64,000 nt of DNA from Atopobium sp. UBA1382. GTDB taxonomy: Bacteria; Actinomycetota; Coriobacteriia; Coriobacteriales; Atopobiaceae. Position 1 is the first letter of the stretch. Every line of letters starts with the position of its first letter. Shown piece after piece: positions 26,731-38,450 of this stretch. Location: contig DBQY01000016.1 of NCBI GenBank assembly GCA_002305805.1, positions 193,694 to 257,693 on the forward strand, given 5' to 3'. The notes beneath the pieces are model-generated. The model had not been told where the DNA came from and did not search any database. It worked only from the letters and a program-made list of their open reading frames with translations. The position numbers and the translations under genes are program-made.

Positions 26731-27424
26731 CGTCATCGTTCAGATTTACGGCATCCGTACCGTCGAGGACGCCCGCATGGTAGTGGGCATGGGCACCGAA
26801 CACATCGGCGTGTCCTATGGTCACGTCAAGCACACGCCGGGCCAGCTCACCTGCGAGCAGGCGAAGGAAATCTTCAAGGGCGTTCAGCCCGAGGCCGTGC
26901 GTGTCGGACTCACCTGCGCCACCGACATCGACGAGATCACCGAGGACCTGAAGGCGGCCCTGCCCGACGTCCTGCACCTCTCCGGCGACATCGATGGCAT
27001 CAGCCCCGAGCAGGTCGCTGAGCTCAAGAGCCGCTTCCCCGGCCTCAAGATCATGCAGGCCATCCCGGTGCTTGCCGGCGTGCCCCTCGAGGAGCAGAAG
27101 GCGCTCGACTACGTCCGTGCCTACGAGGGCGTCTCCGACTTCTTCCTGATTGACACCAAGTCAGCCGACGCCAGCGACATCGGCGCCACCGGTCTTACGC
27201 ATGACCGCTCGATCGACCGCGCCATCGTCGAGGCGACCGACGTCAAGTGCATCATCGCCGGCGGCCTTGACGACAAGAACGTCGCCGAGGCAATCCACGA
27301 GACCCACCCCTATGGCGTCGACTCCTACACGCACACCAACTGGGATGACGAGCGCGCCAATGGCCTCAACTGCAAGGACCCCGCCAAGGTGGAGGCCTTC
27401 GTGAAGGCGGCCAAGAATGCCTGA
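26723..27424 (+). CDS. TrpF-like TIM-barrel protein (phosphoribosylanthranilate isomerase family), function unknown
   Basis: A 233-residue TIM-barrel protein with a TrpF pattern: IYGIRTVEDA at the start, VLHLSGD (as in QLHG), FLIDT with Asp144, GATG (154-157), IIAGGLDDKNVAEAI and GVDSYTHTN at the end. TrpF carries out the Amadori-type isomerisation of an N-ribosyl phosphate, using Cys and Asp. Here the Cys is Tyr9 (IYGI for ICGI), while Asp144 is kept. The gene lies inside an ECF/nucleoside operon, not with trp genes. It may act on a ribosyl-phosphate intermediate from nucleoside breakdown (inference). GTG at 26723; its stop overlaps the next gene by 8 nt. Confidence 0.7.
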   Translation: MSDVIVQIYGIRTVEDARMVVGMGTEHIGVSYGHVKHTPGQLTCEQAKEIFKGVQPEAVRVGLTCATDIDEITEDLKAALPDVLHLSGDIDGISPEQVAELKSRFPGLKIMQAIPVLAGVPLEEQKALDYVRAYEGVSDFFLIDTKSADASDIGATGLTHDRSIDRAIVEATDVKCIIAGGLDDKNVAEAIHETHPYGVDSYTHTNWDDERANGLNCKDPAKVEAFVKAAKNA

Positions 27425-28373
27425 GGTCATCGTCGTCGGTGATGCCAACGTCGACATCATCGTTCAGTACCCGCGCTTCCTCGATCCCGAGAAGACGCAC
27501 GTCGTCTGGCCCAACCCCGAGATGCAGGGTGGCGGCACCTCGTCGAACACGGCGGCTGCCCTCGCCAAGCTCGGCCTTGGCTGTGCGTTCGTGGGCACCG
27601 TGGGAGACGACAACTACGGCCGCTTCGTCCGCGACGACCTTGCCGAGCTTGGCGTGGACGTCTCTGGTCTTGTCGTCGATCCCTCGCTCAACACCGTTGG
27701 CGTCTTCGCCTTCATCGATGAGACCGGCGAGCGCTACCTGTGGGGGTGGCCGCGCGAGAAGCAGTCCTTCAAGGTGATCGACGAGAACCGCGTCGACTTC
27801 GAGCGCATCTGCAGGGCGGACTGGGTCCACTCCTCGGGCATGTCGCTCGTCTACGACACGAGCGCCCGCTCGACGATCACGCGCATCTTCCGCGAGGCCC
27901 ACGCCGCCGGCGTCCCCACGTCCTTCGACCTCAACCTGCGCGTCGATGACGGCGTGCTCGACCCGGACTTTGCCCAGGCGCTCGACGCGATTATGGGCGA
28001 CGTCGACTATCTGCTCGGCTCCGGCCCTGACGAGTTCGCCTACCTGGGCGGCGGCACCTGGGAGGAGAACGCCGCCGCCCTCGCCCGCGACGGCCGCATG
28101 GTCATCGCCCGCGACGGCGCTCGCGGCTCCATGGCGCTGTTCGACGGCAAGGTCGTCCGCGCGGACGCCTACCGGGTGGAAGTAGAGGACACGGTCGGTG
28201 CCGGTGACGTCTACAACGCCGGGTTCATCTCGGGAATCCTCGCTGGCCGCGACATCTCCGAGGCGCTCCGTCTCGGCAACGCGGTCTCCGGCTACACGGT
28301 TGCCCGCAAGGGCTCGCGCAGTACCCCCACCGCCCAGGAGCTCGAGGAGTTCATGAGCGCCCGCGAGGGCTAG
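27417..28373 (+). CDS. PfkB-family carbohydrate kinase
   Basis: A 318-residue ribokinase-like kinase. Motifs are GDANVDIIV (start), GGGTSSNTAAALAKLG (about 38-53), DNYGRFV and the catalytic EDTVGAGDVYNAGF (Asp of GAGD at about 260). It phosphorylates a sugar or nucleoside at a primary hydroxyl with ATP; the substrate cannot be read from sequence. Its start overlaps the TrpF-like gene by 8 nt, indicating tight coupling. A second PfkB kinase lies four genes downstream. Confidence 0.88.
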   Translation: MPEVIVVGDANVDIIVQYPRFLDPEKTHVVWPNPEMQGGGTSSNTAAALAKLGLGCAFVGTVGDDNYGRFVRDDLAELGVDVSGLVVDPSLNTVGVFAFIDETGERYLWGWPREKQSFKVIDENRVDFERICRADWVHSSGMSLVYDTSARSTITRIFREAHAAGVPTSFDLNLRVDDGVLDPDFAQALDAIMGDVDYLLGSGPDEFAYLGGGTWEENAAALARDGRMVIARDGARGSMALFDGKVVRADAYRVEVEDTVGAGDVYNAGFISGILAGRDISEALRLGNAVSGYTVARKGSRSTPTAQELEEFMSAREG

Positions 28374-28398
28374 TCAGACAAGAAGAAAGGAAGGAACC

Positions 28399-29379
28399 AT
28401 GGAGAAGAAGAAGGTCATTCTCGACTGCGACCCCGGTCATGACGACGCGTTTGGCATCATGCTCGCCGCGCAGCATCTCGACGTGCTGGGCATCACCACC
28501 ATCGGTGGCAACTGCACCCTCGAGAACGTCACGCGCAACGCCATCAAGACCCTCGAGGTCCTCGGCAAGGCCGACGAGATCGGCGTGTATGCCGGCCACA
28601 GCTGCCCGCTCGCCGTGCCCCTGGTGACGGCCCCCAACTTCCACGGCGAGACTGGCCTGGACGGTCCCGTCCTGCCCGAGCCCACGCATGCCCCGCGCGA
28701 GCAGCACGCGGTCGACTTCATCGTTGACACCGTGATGGCCAACGACGACGTGACCATCATCGCCACGGGCCCGCTCACCAACATCGCCGCCGCCCTCAAC
28801 CGCGAGCCGCGCATCGCCGAGCGCGTCAAGGAGATCTGCATCATGGGTGGCTCGGTGACCTTCGGCAACTGGACCCCCGCTGCGGAGTTCAACATCTTCG
28901 TCGATCCTGAGGCCGCGTATCGCGTCTTCAACTGCGGCGCCCACGTCAAGATGACCGGCATCAACCTCACGCGTCAGTGCTGCATCGGCATCGAGCACAT
29001 GGAGGAGTTCCGCAAGATCGGGACCAAGGCGGCCAACTTCGCTGCCGACCTGACGGACTTCTTCATCCAGCAGGACATCAAGGAGGGCGAGCCCCCCATC
29101 GCCTGCATGCACGACGCCTGCGCCGTCGCTTGGATCGTGGACCCGTCGCTCATCGTCGCCGCCCCGATGCACATCGACATCGAGCTCAACGGTGCCCTCA
29201 CCCGTGGCATGACCGTGTGCGACTACCGTCACCTGCGCGGCGTCGACCCCAAGGTGGACATCGAGCGCACTGCCCAGATGAGCTACCGCGACAAGGACCC
29301 CAACGCCGAGGGCGCCCTCGAGCTGGACTTCCCCGGCTTCATGGAGCTTCTCTACGAGACGCTTCGCAACTACAACTAG
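28399..29379 (+). CDS. Nucleoside hydrolase (IunH/RihA-type)
   Basis: A 326-residue nucleoside hydrolase that cleaves the N-glycosidic bond of ribonucleosides to ribose and base. The calcium-binding Asp cluster is DCDPGHDDAFGI (9-20), with HGETGLDG (about 81) and HDACAVAWI (about 238). It is the clearest metabolic marker in the operon, tying the ECF transporter and kinases to nucleosides or close analogues. GGAAGGAA precedes the ATG. It is followed immediately by the HAD phosphatase gene. Confidence 0.92.
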   Translation: MEKKKVILDCDPGHDDAFGIMLAAQHLDVLGITTIGGNCTLENVTRNAIKTLEVLGKADEIGVYAGHSCPLAVPLVTAPNFHGETGLDGPVLPEPTHAPREQHAVDFIVDTVMANDDVTIIATGPLTNIAAALNREPRIAERVKEICIMGGSVTFGNWTPAAEFNIFVDPEAAYRVFNCGAHVKMTGINLTRQCCIGIEHMEEFRKIGTKAANFAADLTDFFIQQDIKEGEPPIACMHDACAVAWIVDPSLIVAAPMHIDIELNGALTRGMTVCDYRHLRGVDPKVDIERTAQMSYRDKDPNAEGALELDFPGFMELLYETLRNYN

Positions 29380-29391
29380 GTGAGACTGTCC

Positions 29392-30090
29392 ATGGGCGTA
29401 GATGCGACTTCATCCTGCGTAAAGCCTGGCATCGAGCTGGTGCTCTGGGACTTCGACGGAACGCTCGCCTACACGAGCGGCGATGTCTGGGGCTCCCTGT
29501 GCTACGCGGCCGAGAGGATCGGCTGCCGGTTCGTTGACGGCTTTGAGGACGATGACGTCAACCTTTCGCTTCCGGTGGAGCGCATCTACGCCAGCCTGGT
29601 CCCCCGACCCGACCCCAGCGGGCTTGAGAGCTTTGACCAGGACGTGACGAGGCATTACCGCACGATCAGCACCCATCCACGGACCCTCCTTTTCCCCGGG
29701 ATGCGCGAGCTGCTCGGGACGCTGCGCTCCCGGGGCGTGAGGAGCCTGATCGTGACCAACAAGCCTCAAGGGGCCCTCGAGCGGCTCCTCGATCTCAAGG
29801 GCTGGTCCCAGCTGTTCGACGGCTGGGTCTGCGCCGATATGGGCGAGGGCGGTGACCTCACCAAGGCCCAGATGATTCGCAGGGCGCTCGATGGGAACGG
29901 CGTTGACGCCCGTCACAGCGTCATGGTCGGCGACTCCTGGGGGGACGTCGCGGGCGCGCATGAAACGGGGGTCGTCAGCATCGCCGTGACCTACGGGGAC
30001 GGCAACGTGGAGCGACTCCTCTCAGAGGGCCCGGAGCACGTTGCGGATGACGTTCAGCAGCTTGGAACGATATTGTTGGGAAGTTTATAG
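29392..30090 (+). CDS. HAD-family phosphatase (phosphoglycolate-phosphatase-like)
   Basis: A 232-residue HAD hydrolase: nucleophile motif WDFDGTLAYT (about 20-29), a helical cap, LIVTNKPQGALERLL, Lys in GGDLTKAQMI, and acidic motif VGDSWGDVAGAHETG. It dephosphorylates a small phosphorylated sugar or acid. The ATG at 29392, with AGGTGAG upstream, is preferred to the GTG at 29380 that abuts the previous stop. The stop is 2 nt before the alcohol dehydrogenase start. Its role in the nucleoside pathway is inferred from context. Confidence 0.85.
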   Translation: MGVDATSSCVKPGIELVLWDFDGTLAYTSGDVWGSLCYAAERIGCRFVDGFEDDDVNLSLPVERIYASLVPRPDPSGLESFDQDVTRHYRTISTHPRTLLFPGMRELLGTLRSRGVRSLIVTNKPQGALERLLDLKGWSQLFDGWVCADMGEGGDLTKAQMIRRALDGNGVDARHSVMVGDSWGDVAGAHETGVVSIAVTYGDGNVERLLSEGPEHVADDVQQLGTILLGSL

Positions 30091-30092
30091 AG

Positions 30093-31295
30093 ATGCTTAA
30101 CGACTTTGATATTCAGATCGCCACGAGGTTCGTCTTTGGCCATGACGCCGAGAAGCGCGTCGGGCAGGAGCTTCGCGCTCTCGGAGCAACGAAAGCGCTG
30201 ATTCACTACGACGGTGGCGACTACCTCGAGAAGAGCGGTCTTCTCGACACCGTGGCCAAGAGTCTCGAGGAGGCGGGCCTTGCCAGCGTCCGTCTTGGCG
30301 GCGTGCAGCCCAACCCGCGCCTCTCCCTGGTCCGCGAGGGCATCGAGCTGTGCCGACGCGAGGGAATCGACGCGGTGGTGGCCGTTGGCGGCGGAAGCAC
30401 CATCGACTCCGCGAAGGCCATCGGCCTGGGTGCGGCCACGGAGCGCGACGTCTGGGATTTCTTCCGGGGCGTTGCCGAGCCCACGAGTACGCTGCCTGTC
30501 GCCGCCATCATCACCTGCCCGGCATCCGGCAGCGAGTCGAGCCAGGTCGTCGTCGTGAACAACGAGGAGGAGCACGCCAAGTTGCTGGTGAGCCTCCCCG
30601 TGGTCCGACCCGCGATTGCCATCATGAACCCCGAGCTCTCGGTTACGCTGCCCGCGCGGCCGACCGCCTGTGGCCTGACTGACATGTTCTGCCACGTGTG
30701 CGAGCGCTACTTCACCGATGACGCCGACTTCGGCGTCCTCGACGCCATGAGCGAGGGGGTGCTGCGCAGCATCGTCAGCGTTGGCCCGCGCCTCATGGCT
30801 GATCTTGGCAGCTACGAGCTGCGCTCCGAGGCCATGTGGATGGCTACGGTCGCGCAGAACAACTCCATCGGCATGGGCCGTAACCAGGACTGGGCGACCC
30901 ACGCGCTCTCTAACGAGCTGAGCGCCCACTTTGACATCGCCCACGGTGAGACCATCTCTGCCGTCATGGGGTCCTGGATGCGCTACGTCTACAAGGCGAA
31001 CCCGCGGAGGTTCGCCCGCTTCGCCCGCGAGGTGTTTGGCATCCGCGACGAGCAGATGGACCTCGAGGCGCTCGCCCTCGCGGGCATCGCGGCCACGGAG
31101 GACTTCTTCCGCAGCCTGGGCATGCCCACGTCCCTGGCCGAGGTCGGGGTCGGCGAGGAGGGCATCGAGCCCATGCTCGACACCATCGAGTACTTTGGCG
31201 ACGACGACTCCATCGGCTCGGTGATGCGCCTTGACCGCGACGACTGCTCCAAGATCTTCCACATGGCCCTCGGCGCGTGCGAGGGGGGTCGCTGA
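30093..31295 (+). CDS. Iron-containing alcohol dehydrogenase
   Basis: A 400-residue group III (Fe) alcohol dehydrogenase with the NAD(P)-binding GGGSTIDSAKAIG and the metal-ligand region in TDMFCHVCERYF and DWATHALSNELSAHFDIAHGE. It resembles YqhD/BDH-type enzymes that reduce aldehydes to alcohols. In this operon the likely substrate is an aldehyde formed from the sugar (inference). Its stop overlaps the ribokinase ATG (TGATG). It starts 2 nt after the HAD gene. Confidence 0.9.
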   Translation: MLNDFDIQIATRFVFGHDAEKRVGQELRALGATKALIHYDGGDYLEKSGLLDTVAKSLEEAGLASVRLGGVQPNPRLSLVREGIELCRREGIDAVVAVGGGSTIDSAKAIGLGAATERDVWDFFRGVAEPTSTLPVAAIITCPASGSESSQVVVVNNEEEHAKLLVSLPVVRPAIAIMNPELSVTLPARPTACGLTDMFCHVCERYFTDDADFGVLDAMSEGVLRSIVSVGPRLMADLGSYELRSEAMWMATVAQNNSIGMGRNQDWATHALSNELSAHFDIAHGETISAVMGSWMRYVYKANPRRFARFAREVFGIRDEQMDLEALALAGIAATEDFFRSLGMPTSLAEVGVGEEGIEPMLDTIEYFGDDDSIGSVMRLDRDDCSKIFHMALGACEGGR

Positions 31296-32218
31296 TGAGA
31301 ATCGTCAACATCGGGTCCCTCAACATCGACTACGTCTATGACGTCCGCAACTTCGTGCAGAAGGGTCAGACCATCTCGTCCGAGGGGCGCAGCACGTTTG
31401 CGGGCGGCAAGGGCCTGAACCAGTCCATCGCGCTGGGCCGAGCCGGCGTCGAGGTGTGCCATGCGGGCATGGTCGGCCCGGAGGGCGCGCCGCTGCGCGA
31501 CCTTCTCAGCGCCTCGGGCGTCAACGTGGACTGGGTCCGTCAGACCGACGAATGCGCGACCGGTCACGCCATCATCCAGCGCGACCGCGAGGGGGACAAC
31601 TGCATCATCCTCTACGGCGGAGCCAACCAGCGGGTCGACGAGACGTTCGTCGACGAGGTCCTTGCGTCCTTCTCTGCGGGTGACTGGGTCCTGCTGCAAA
31701 ACGAGACGGGAAGCCTCGCCTATACCATTCGCTCGGCGAAGGACCGGGGGATGTGGGTGGCGCTCAACCCGTCGCCGGTGAACGGAGCCCTTCTCGACTG
31801 CCCGCTCGAGCTCGTCGACTGCTTCATCCTGAACGAGGGCGAGGCGGCACAGCTCACGGGTCTCGATGCGAGCGCCAGCTCGCCCGCCGAGCTCCTGGCC
31901 GCCATGGGGGAGCGCTTCCCGCGTGCCGACACGGTGCTCACGATTGGCTCCGAGGGGTCGATGTGCCTGAGCTCCGGCGAGACGTTCCGTCAGCCCGCCC
32001 GCAAGGTCGAGGCTGTGGACACCACGGCCGCCGGAGACACCTTCACGGGTTACTACCTGGCCGAGCGATCGAGGGGCACCTCGGTCCCCGACGCGCTCCG
32101 CATCGCGTCGACCGCGTCGGCGCTCGCCGTCTCGCGTAAGGGCGCGGCGCCTTCCATCCCCGTGCGTGCGGAGGTCGAGGAGCTTCTCGTCTCTGACGGG
32201 CAGGCTCCCGCCAACTAG
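31295..32218 (+). CDS. rbsK: Ribokinase-like kinase (PfkB family)
   Basis: A 307-residue kinase closest to ribokinase: GSLNIDYVYDV near the start, AGGKGLNQSIALGRAG (about 39-54), ALNPSPVN, and DTTAAGDTFTGYY (Ala instead of Gly in GAGD, as in E. coli RbsK). It converts ribose to ribose-5-phosphate, the expected step after nucleoside hydrolysis. ATG at 31295 overlaps the previous stop. This is the second catabolic kinase of the operon and the third PfkB domain in this region counting the LacI fusion. Confidence 0.85.
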   Translation: MRIVNIGSLNIDYVYDVRNFVQKGQTISSEGRSTFAGGKGLNQSIALGRAGVEVCHAGMVGPEGAPLRDLLSASGVNVDWVRQTDECATGHAIIQRDREGDNCIILYGGANQRVDETFVDEVLASFSAGDWVLLQNETGSLAYTIRSAKDRGMWVALNPSPVNGALLDCPLELVDCFILNEGEAAQLTGLDASASSPAELLAAMGERFPRADTVLTIGSEGSMCLSSGETFRQPARKVEAVDTTAAGDTFTGYYLAERSRGTSVPDALRIASTASALAVSRKGAAPSIPVRAEVEELLVSDGQAPAN

Positions 32219-32293
32219 TGCACCAGGCTCGCCGGGAGGGGCGGGCTCAATGCAGATTCTGTCTGTCACTACCAAGAACGAAAGGAGTTTTCA

Positions 32294-33733
32294 ATGGCAG
32301 AAGAATTGGAGAAGCAGAACCGTATTCCCGTTCCCGAAGAGGGATCGGAGGAATGGCTGAAGCTCAACAAGATGGCCCGCGTCTCCGTGCCGCTGGTCCT
32401 CGTGATCTTCACGCTTGGCGTCTTCATGCAGCAGGCGTTCAACATGATCTACGTCAACATTGGCGATCAGCTCGGGCAGCCCGGCCTCGCTCCGCTCATC
32501 ACCTCGATCCCCGGCATCGTCCTGGGCATCGTCTGCGTCATCTACGGCTCGCTCGGTGACTTCCTGTCCCTCAAGAAGATGATCACGGTCGGCACGATCG
32601 TCTTCATCCTCGGCTCCGTGCTCGGCATCTTCGGTAACCTGAGCATCTGGTTCGTCATCATCGCGCGTACCGTCCAGTCTGCCGGCTGGCAGGTCACCGG
32701 CTCGATCTTCCTCGTGCTCGTGTCCAAGTACATCAGCAAGAAGGATCGCGTCGTCTGGTACGGCCTGTTCGTCGCCGTGTTCCGCATCGCGGCCGCCCTC
32801 GGCGTCTTCCTCGCCGGCTATGTGACCCTCATCGACTGGCGCATTCTGTTCGCCGTGGGTCTCGTCGCTCTGCCCCTGCTGCCGTTCCTGTCCAAGAACC
32901 TGCCCGACGAGCACGCCGTCGGCGCCACCATCGACTGGATCGGCTTCACGCTGATCGGTGCCTTCGCTTGCTCCGTCACCATGTACTTCACCGACATGAG
33001 CACATTCTGGCTTGTCGCCATCTTCGTGACGCTGATCGCCTTCATCGCCTACGTCTGGAAGGCTAAGAACCCGTTCATCACCCCGAAGATGCTCACCAAC
33101 CCGGCCTTCGTCATGACCATGATCGTCATCTTCGTCGGCTACTTCTTCAGCTACACGATCAGCTCCGGCTGCAACAACATCGGCATGAACGTCTACGGTC
33201 TCGATTCCGCGCAGGTCTCCAACCTGCTCGTGTGGTCGAGCATCGTGGCCGCCATCGTCGGTCTGGGCGCCGGCCCGATCATCAAGCGCATGGGCCGCAA
33301 GGCGTCCGTCATTCTCGCGCTCGCCTGCATGGGCGGCGGCCTGATCTTCACCGCCGCGGCCATCCCGATGGGCGCGTTCTGGTCGATCTGCATCGCCCCG
33401 TGCGTGTACTACTTCGGCACCTCGTTCTTCTACCAGCCGATCGTCGACACCGCCACGCTGACGGTGGAGGCCGAGGAGTCCGGCCGCGCGCTCGGCTTCA
33501 ACGACCTGATCCAGGCCCTCACCGGCTCCATCGGCGTTGCTCTCTTCGGCCAGCTCATGGCCAACGGCGCCATGCCCGACGGAAGCCTCTTCGGCACCAC
33601 CGCCGGCGCCGCCTCGACCTACGCCAACGTGTTCTTCATCGGCGGACTGGTCGTTCTCGGCGGCCTGCTCATCTTCATCCTCTCCATGAAGATGATCTAC
33701 AGCCGCTCCCGCGCTGCTGAGGACGAGGCCTAG
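32294..33733 (+). CDS. MFS transporter (14-helix DHA2-like)
   Basis: A 479-residue major facilitator transporter with about 14 hydrophobic helices beginning near residue 30 and a cytoplasmic loop after IIARTVQSAGWQ-type segment in the first half. The pattern resembles the DHA2/EmrB drug:proton antiporters, with Asp/Arg in GYVTLIDWR. It may export a base or alcohol by-product of the operon, or be a drug efflux pump. GAAAGGAG precedes the ATG. It is the last gene before a strong double terminator. Confidence 0.8.
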   Translation: MAEELEKQNRIPVPEEGSEEWLKLNKMARVSVPLVLVIFTLGVFMQQAFNMIYVNIGDQLGQPGLAPLITSIPGIVLGIVCVIYGSLGDFLSLKKMITVGTIVFILGSVLGIFGNLSIWFVIIARTVQSAGWQVTGSIFLVLVSKYISKKDRVVWYGLFVAVFRIAAALGVFLAGYVTLIDWRILFAVGLVALPLLPFLSKNLPDEHAVGATIDWIGFTLIGAFACSVTMYFTDMSTFWLVAIFVTLIAFIAYVWKAKNPFITPKMLTNPAFVMTMIVIFVGYFFSYTISSGCNNIGMNVYGLDSAQVSNLLVWSSIVAAIVGLGAGPIIKRMGRKASVILALACMGGGLIFTAAAIPMGAFWSICIAPCVYYFGTSFFYQPIVDTATLTVEAEESGRALGFNDLIQALTGSIGVALFGQLMANGAMPDGSLFGTTAGAASTYANVFFIGGLVVLGGLLIFILSMKMIYSRSRAAEDEA

Positions 33734-33756
33734 TCCCCGTTCTTTCCAGACTCCCT

Positions 33757-33818
33757 CGGGCCCAGCTCCTCTGGGCCCGGCGCCCCGCGTCCCCCCTAGG
33801 CGCGGGGCGCTCCCTTTT
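33757..33818 (+). terminator. Double terminator after the MFS gene
   Basis: Two consecutive hairpins: CGGGCCCAG/CTGGGCCCG (33757-33779, loop CTCCT), then GCGCCCCGCG/CGCGGGGCGC (33780-33810), followed by CTTTTT to 33818. This ends the nucleoside operon. Confidence 0.9.
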
Positions 33819-33909
33819 TCAGGTGTGCGTTCTTCTCGTCAAGTGGCCCTTCTCGCCTCGGGCCCGCCGCGAGGCTTTGGGCAAAAGGTTTGATGCCGTG
33901 CCGAGGAGC

Positions 33910-34058
33910 GGGAGGTTTTGCATAAGCGTTGTTGCCCACAACACGGGAGAGCGCGGCATGCCGTCCCGCGACATAAAACGTTCGCCCCAAAACCCGTAGT
34001 CGCTTCCTGGATTCGTCGCTTCCGACGACGCGAACGGGCGAGAAACCCAAAACCTCCC
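33910..34058. repeat. Intergenic inverted-repeat cassette E (weak member)
   Basis: GGGAGGTTTTG (33910-33920) and its reverse complement CAAAACCTCCC (34048-34058) enclose a roughly 150-bp stretch. Reading outward, the right arm continues as AGGTTTTGGGTTTC on the minus strand, matching the GGTTTGGGTT arms elsewhere. An inverted core, CCCCAAAACCCGTAGT (33985-34000), resembles the minus-strand core of cassette C1. The unit lies between the MFS terminator and clpB. Confidence 0.55.
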
Positions 34059-34089
34059 AATCCGTGACACCTTGAGACTCTGCTGAGAA

Positions 34090-34112
34090 ATCTAACATAT
34101 GGAGACTTAGAT
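34090..34112 (+). promoter_or_regulatory. HAIR-like HspR operator upstream of clpB
   Basis: ATCTAACA, 7 nt (TATGGAG), ACTTAGAT. TATACG at 34118-34123 is a possible -10. It matches the dnaK and hsp20 sites in spacing and right half. Confidence 0.78.
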
Positions 34113-34182
34113 TTGCGTATACGCCCCAGCTCACACGGGAACAATAGTCCTTGACTAACCACGAACCCAGAAGGGGGCAACT

Positions 34183-36858
<2,676 letters not shown>

Positions 36859-36900
36859 CGCTACCATAGTGCCGTGATTCAACGGATGGTTGGAGGCGAC

Positions 36901-38445
36901 ATGGCGGAGCAGGAGGACAGGGACGGTACTGTGAGGATGCGTCCCGAGGACCTTCCGGACCCGGCCGCCACGCAGCCCGAGAGGACGCGCGTGGCGAGCC
37001 GGGTGCCCGCCGTAGACGCGCCGGAGGCGCCGGGAGACGCCCCCGCGCGCGATGGCATAGACGCGCTCGCCGACCCGTACTTCTCGCCCGCCGCGCCCGC
37101 CGACCTGACGACGGCGAGGCAGGTCATAGCCATCGAGTCCCCGGTCGAGAGCCTTCCCGAGCGCAAGCGCCGTCTTCCACGCTGGGCCATCGTCCTTCTC
37201 GCCATCCTCGCCCTCGCGGCAGCGGCAGGGGTTGCCTACCTCACCTACGAGAACGAAGTCTGGGGCGGTAGGAGCGTGCCCAAGGTGGTCGGCCTCACGG
37301 AGGAGGACGCGCGCGCCGAGCTCGAGTCGGGCGGCTTTGCCGTTGAAGTTGAGTACCGCGCCGGTGACGGCGACTATGGGACGGTGCTCTCGTGCAGCCC
37401 CCAGGAGGGCACGCGCATCGACCCGTCCGAGGGCGTCACGCTCGTCGTAGCGGGCGAGCGCGTCATCCCGAGCGTCCTGGGGCTCTCTGAGGAGGAGGCG
37501 ACCGCCGCCCTCTACGACGCCGGCGCCAGCGAGGTCCTGGTCGCGCGGCAGAGCTCCGATGAGCCCGCGGGCACGGTGCTCGCCGTCGATCCGGCGGAGG
37601 GCGCGCCCTTTGTCTCCACGGACCAGGTCACGCTGACCGTGGCCCAGCCCTACGTGGTTCCGGAGGTCGAGGGGATGTCGGTGTCCGATGCGCTGGCGCT
37701 GCTCGAGGGTGCCGGTCTTGACGGGAGCGTCTCCTATGTCGAGTCCGACGCCGAGAAGAACCAGGTGGTCTCTTCGGATCCGGTGGCCGGCACCGAGGTT
37801 GCCGGCGGGTCCTCCGTCACGCTGAGCGTCTCGAGCCCCTTCCCGTCCTCGCCGACGGCACTGCTCGACTACTTCGAGGCGGAGCCCGCGCAGATTTCCG
37901 AGTACCTCGCCGACGAGGGCTTCTCGCTGCGTTACAGCGCAATTTACGTCTCGGGCGGCAACGCCCGGTGCGCCTACGAGAGCGAGGACGGGGACGTCCT
38001 CCAGATTTCCGACGCGCCGGAGAGCGGCCACTATGACGGGAGCGCGGACGGGGACGTCCTCGCCCGCGGGGCGGGCATTGGCGGTCTGCGCTTTGCGTTC
38101 TCCGCCGCCTCCCTTCCGGACGGAGCCGCAAACGAGACCGAGGAGGGTGTGCGTGCCGTGATGGAGGCGTGCGGGTTCGAGGGAATGACGGACCTGTGCA
38201 CCCAGGACGATGCCCAGCTCCCCCAGGAGCTCCTGGAGAGCGAGCTCTACGAGACGGCGCACTTTGTGTGCGCGACCGGTCGGCAGGACGGCTATACCTG
38301 GGTGGTGCGCATCGGCGGCGTGGGCGAGTCGACGGGCGTGGTGGCTATGGTCGCGCCGACCGCGCACTTCTCGGCCGTCGATCTCTCCTCGTTTGGCGGG
38401 AGTGCCTGCGACTACGTTGCCTACATCGATCTGTTCACGGGGTGA
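36901..38445 (+). CDS. Membrane protein with three PASTA repeats, no kinase domain
   Basis: A 514-residue single-pass protein: a charged, Pro/Ala-rich cytoplasmic region (about 1-90), one membrane helix (about 92-112, WAIVLLAILALAAAAGVAYL), then three PASTA domains (starting near VPKVVGLTEEDA, IPSVLGLSEEEA and VPEVEGMSVSDA) and a C-terminal domain of about 180 residues with cysteines. PASTA domains bind cell-wall muropeptides or beta-lactam-like groups. Unlike PknB it carries no kinase. The start at 36901 has GGAGG 4 nt before it; GTG at 36874 is an alternative. It follows clpB by 42 nt. Confidence 0.85.
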   Translation: MAEQEDRDGTVRMRPEDLPDPAATQPERTRVASRVPAVDAPEAPGDAPARDGIDALADPYFSPAAPADLTTARQVIAIESPVESLPERKRRLPRWAIVLLAILALAAAAGVAYLTYENEVWGGRSVPKVVGLTEEDARAELESGGFAVEVEYRAGDGDYGTVLSCSPQEGTRIDPSEGVTLVVAGERVIPSVLGLSEEEATAALYDAGASEVLVARQSSDEPAGTVLAVDPAEGAPFVSTDQVTLTVAQPYVVPEVEGMSVSDALALLEGAGLDGSVSYVESDAEKNQVVSSDPVAGTEVAGGSSVTLSVSSPFPSSPTALLDYFEAEPAQISEYLADEGFSLRYSAIYVSGGNARCAYESEDGDVLQISDAPESGHYDGSADGDVLARGAGIGGLRFAFSAASLPDGAANETEEGVRAVMEACGFEGMTDLCTQDDAQLPQELLESELYETAHFVCATGRQDGYTWVVRIGGVGESTGVVAMVAPTAHFSAVDLSSFGGSACDYVAYIDLFTG

Positions 38446-38450
38446 TCACG

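Noticed and set aside
26723..27424. Tryptophan biosynthesis gene trpF
   Set aside because: No trp neighbours, and the catalytic Cys is replaced by Tyr.
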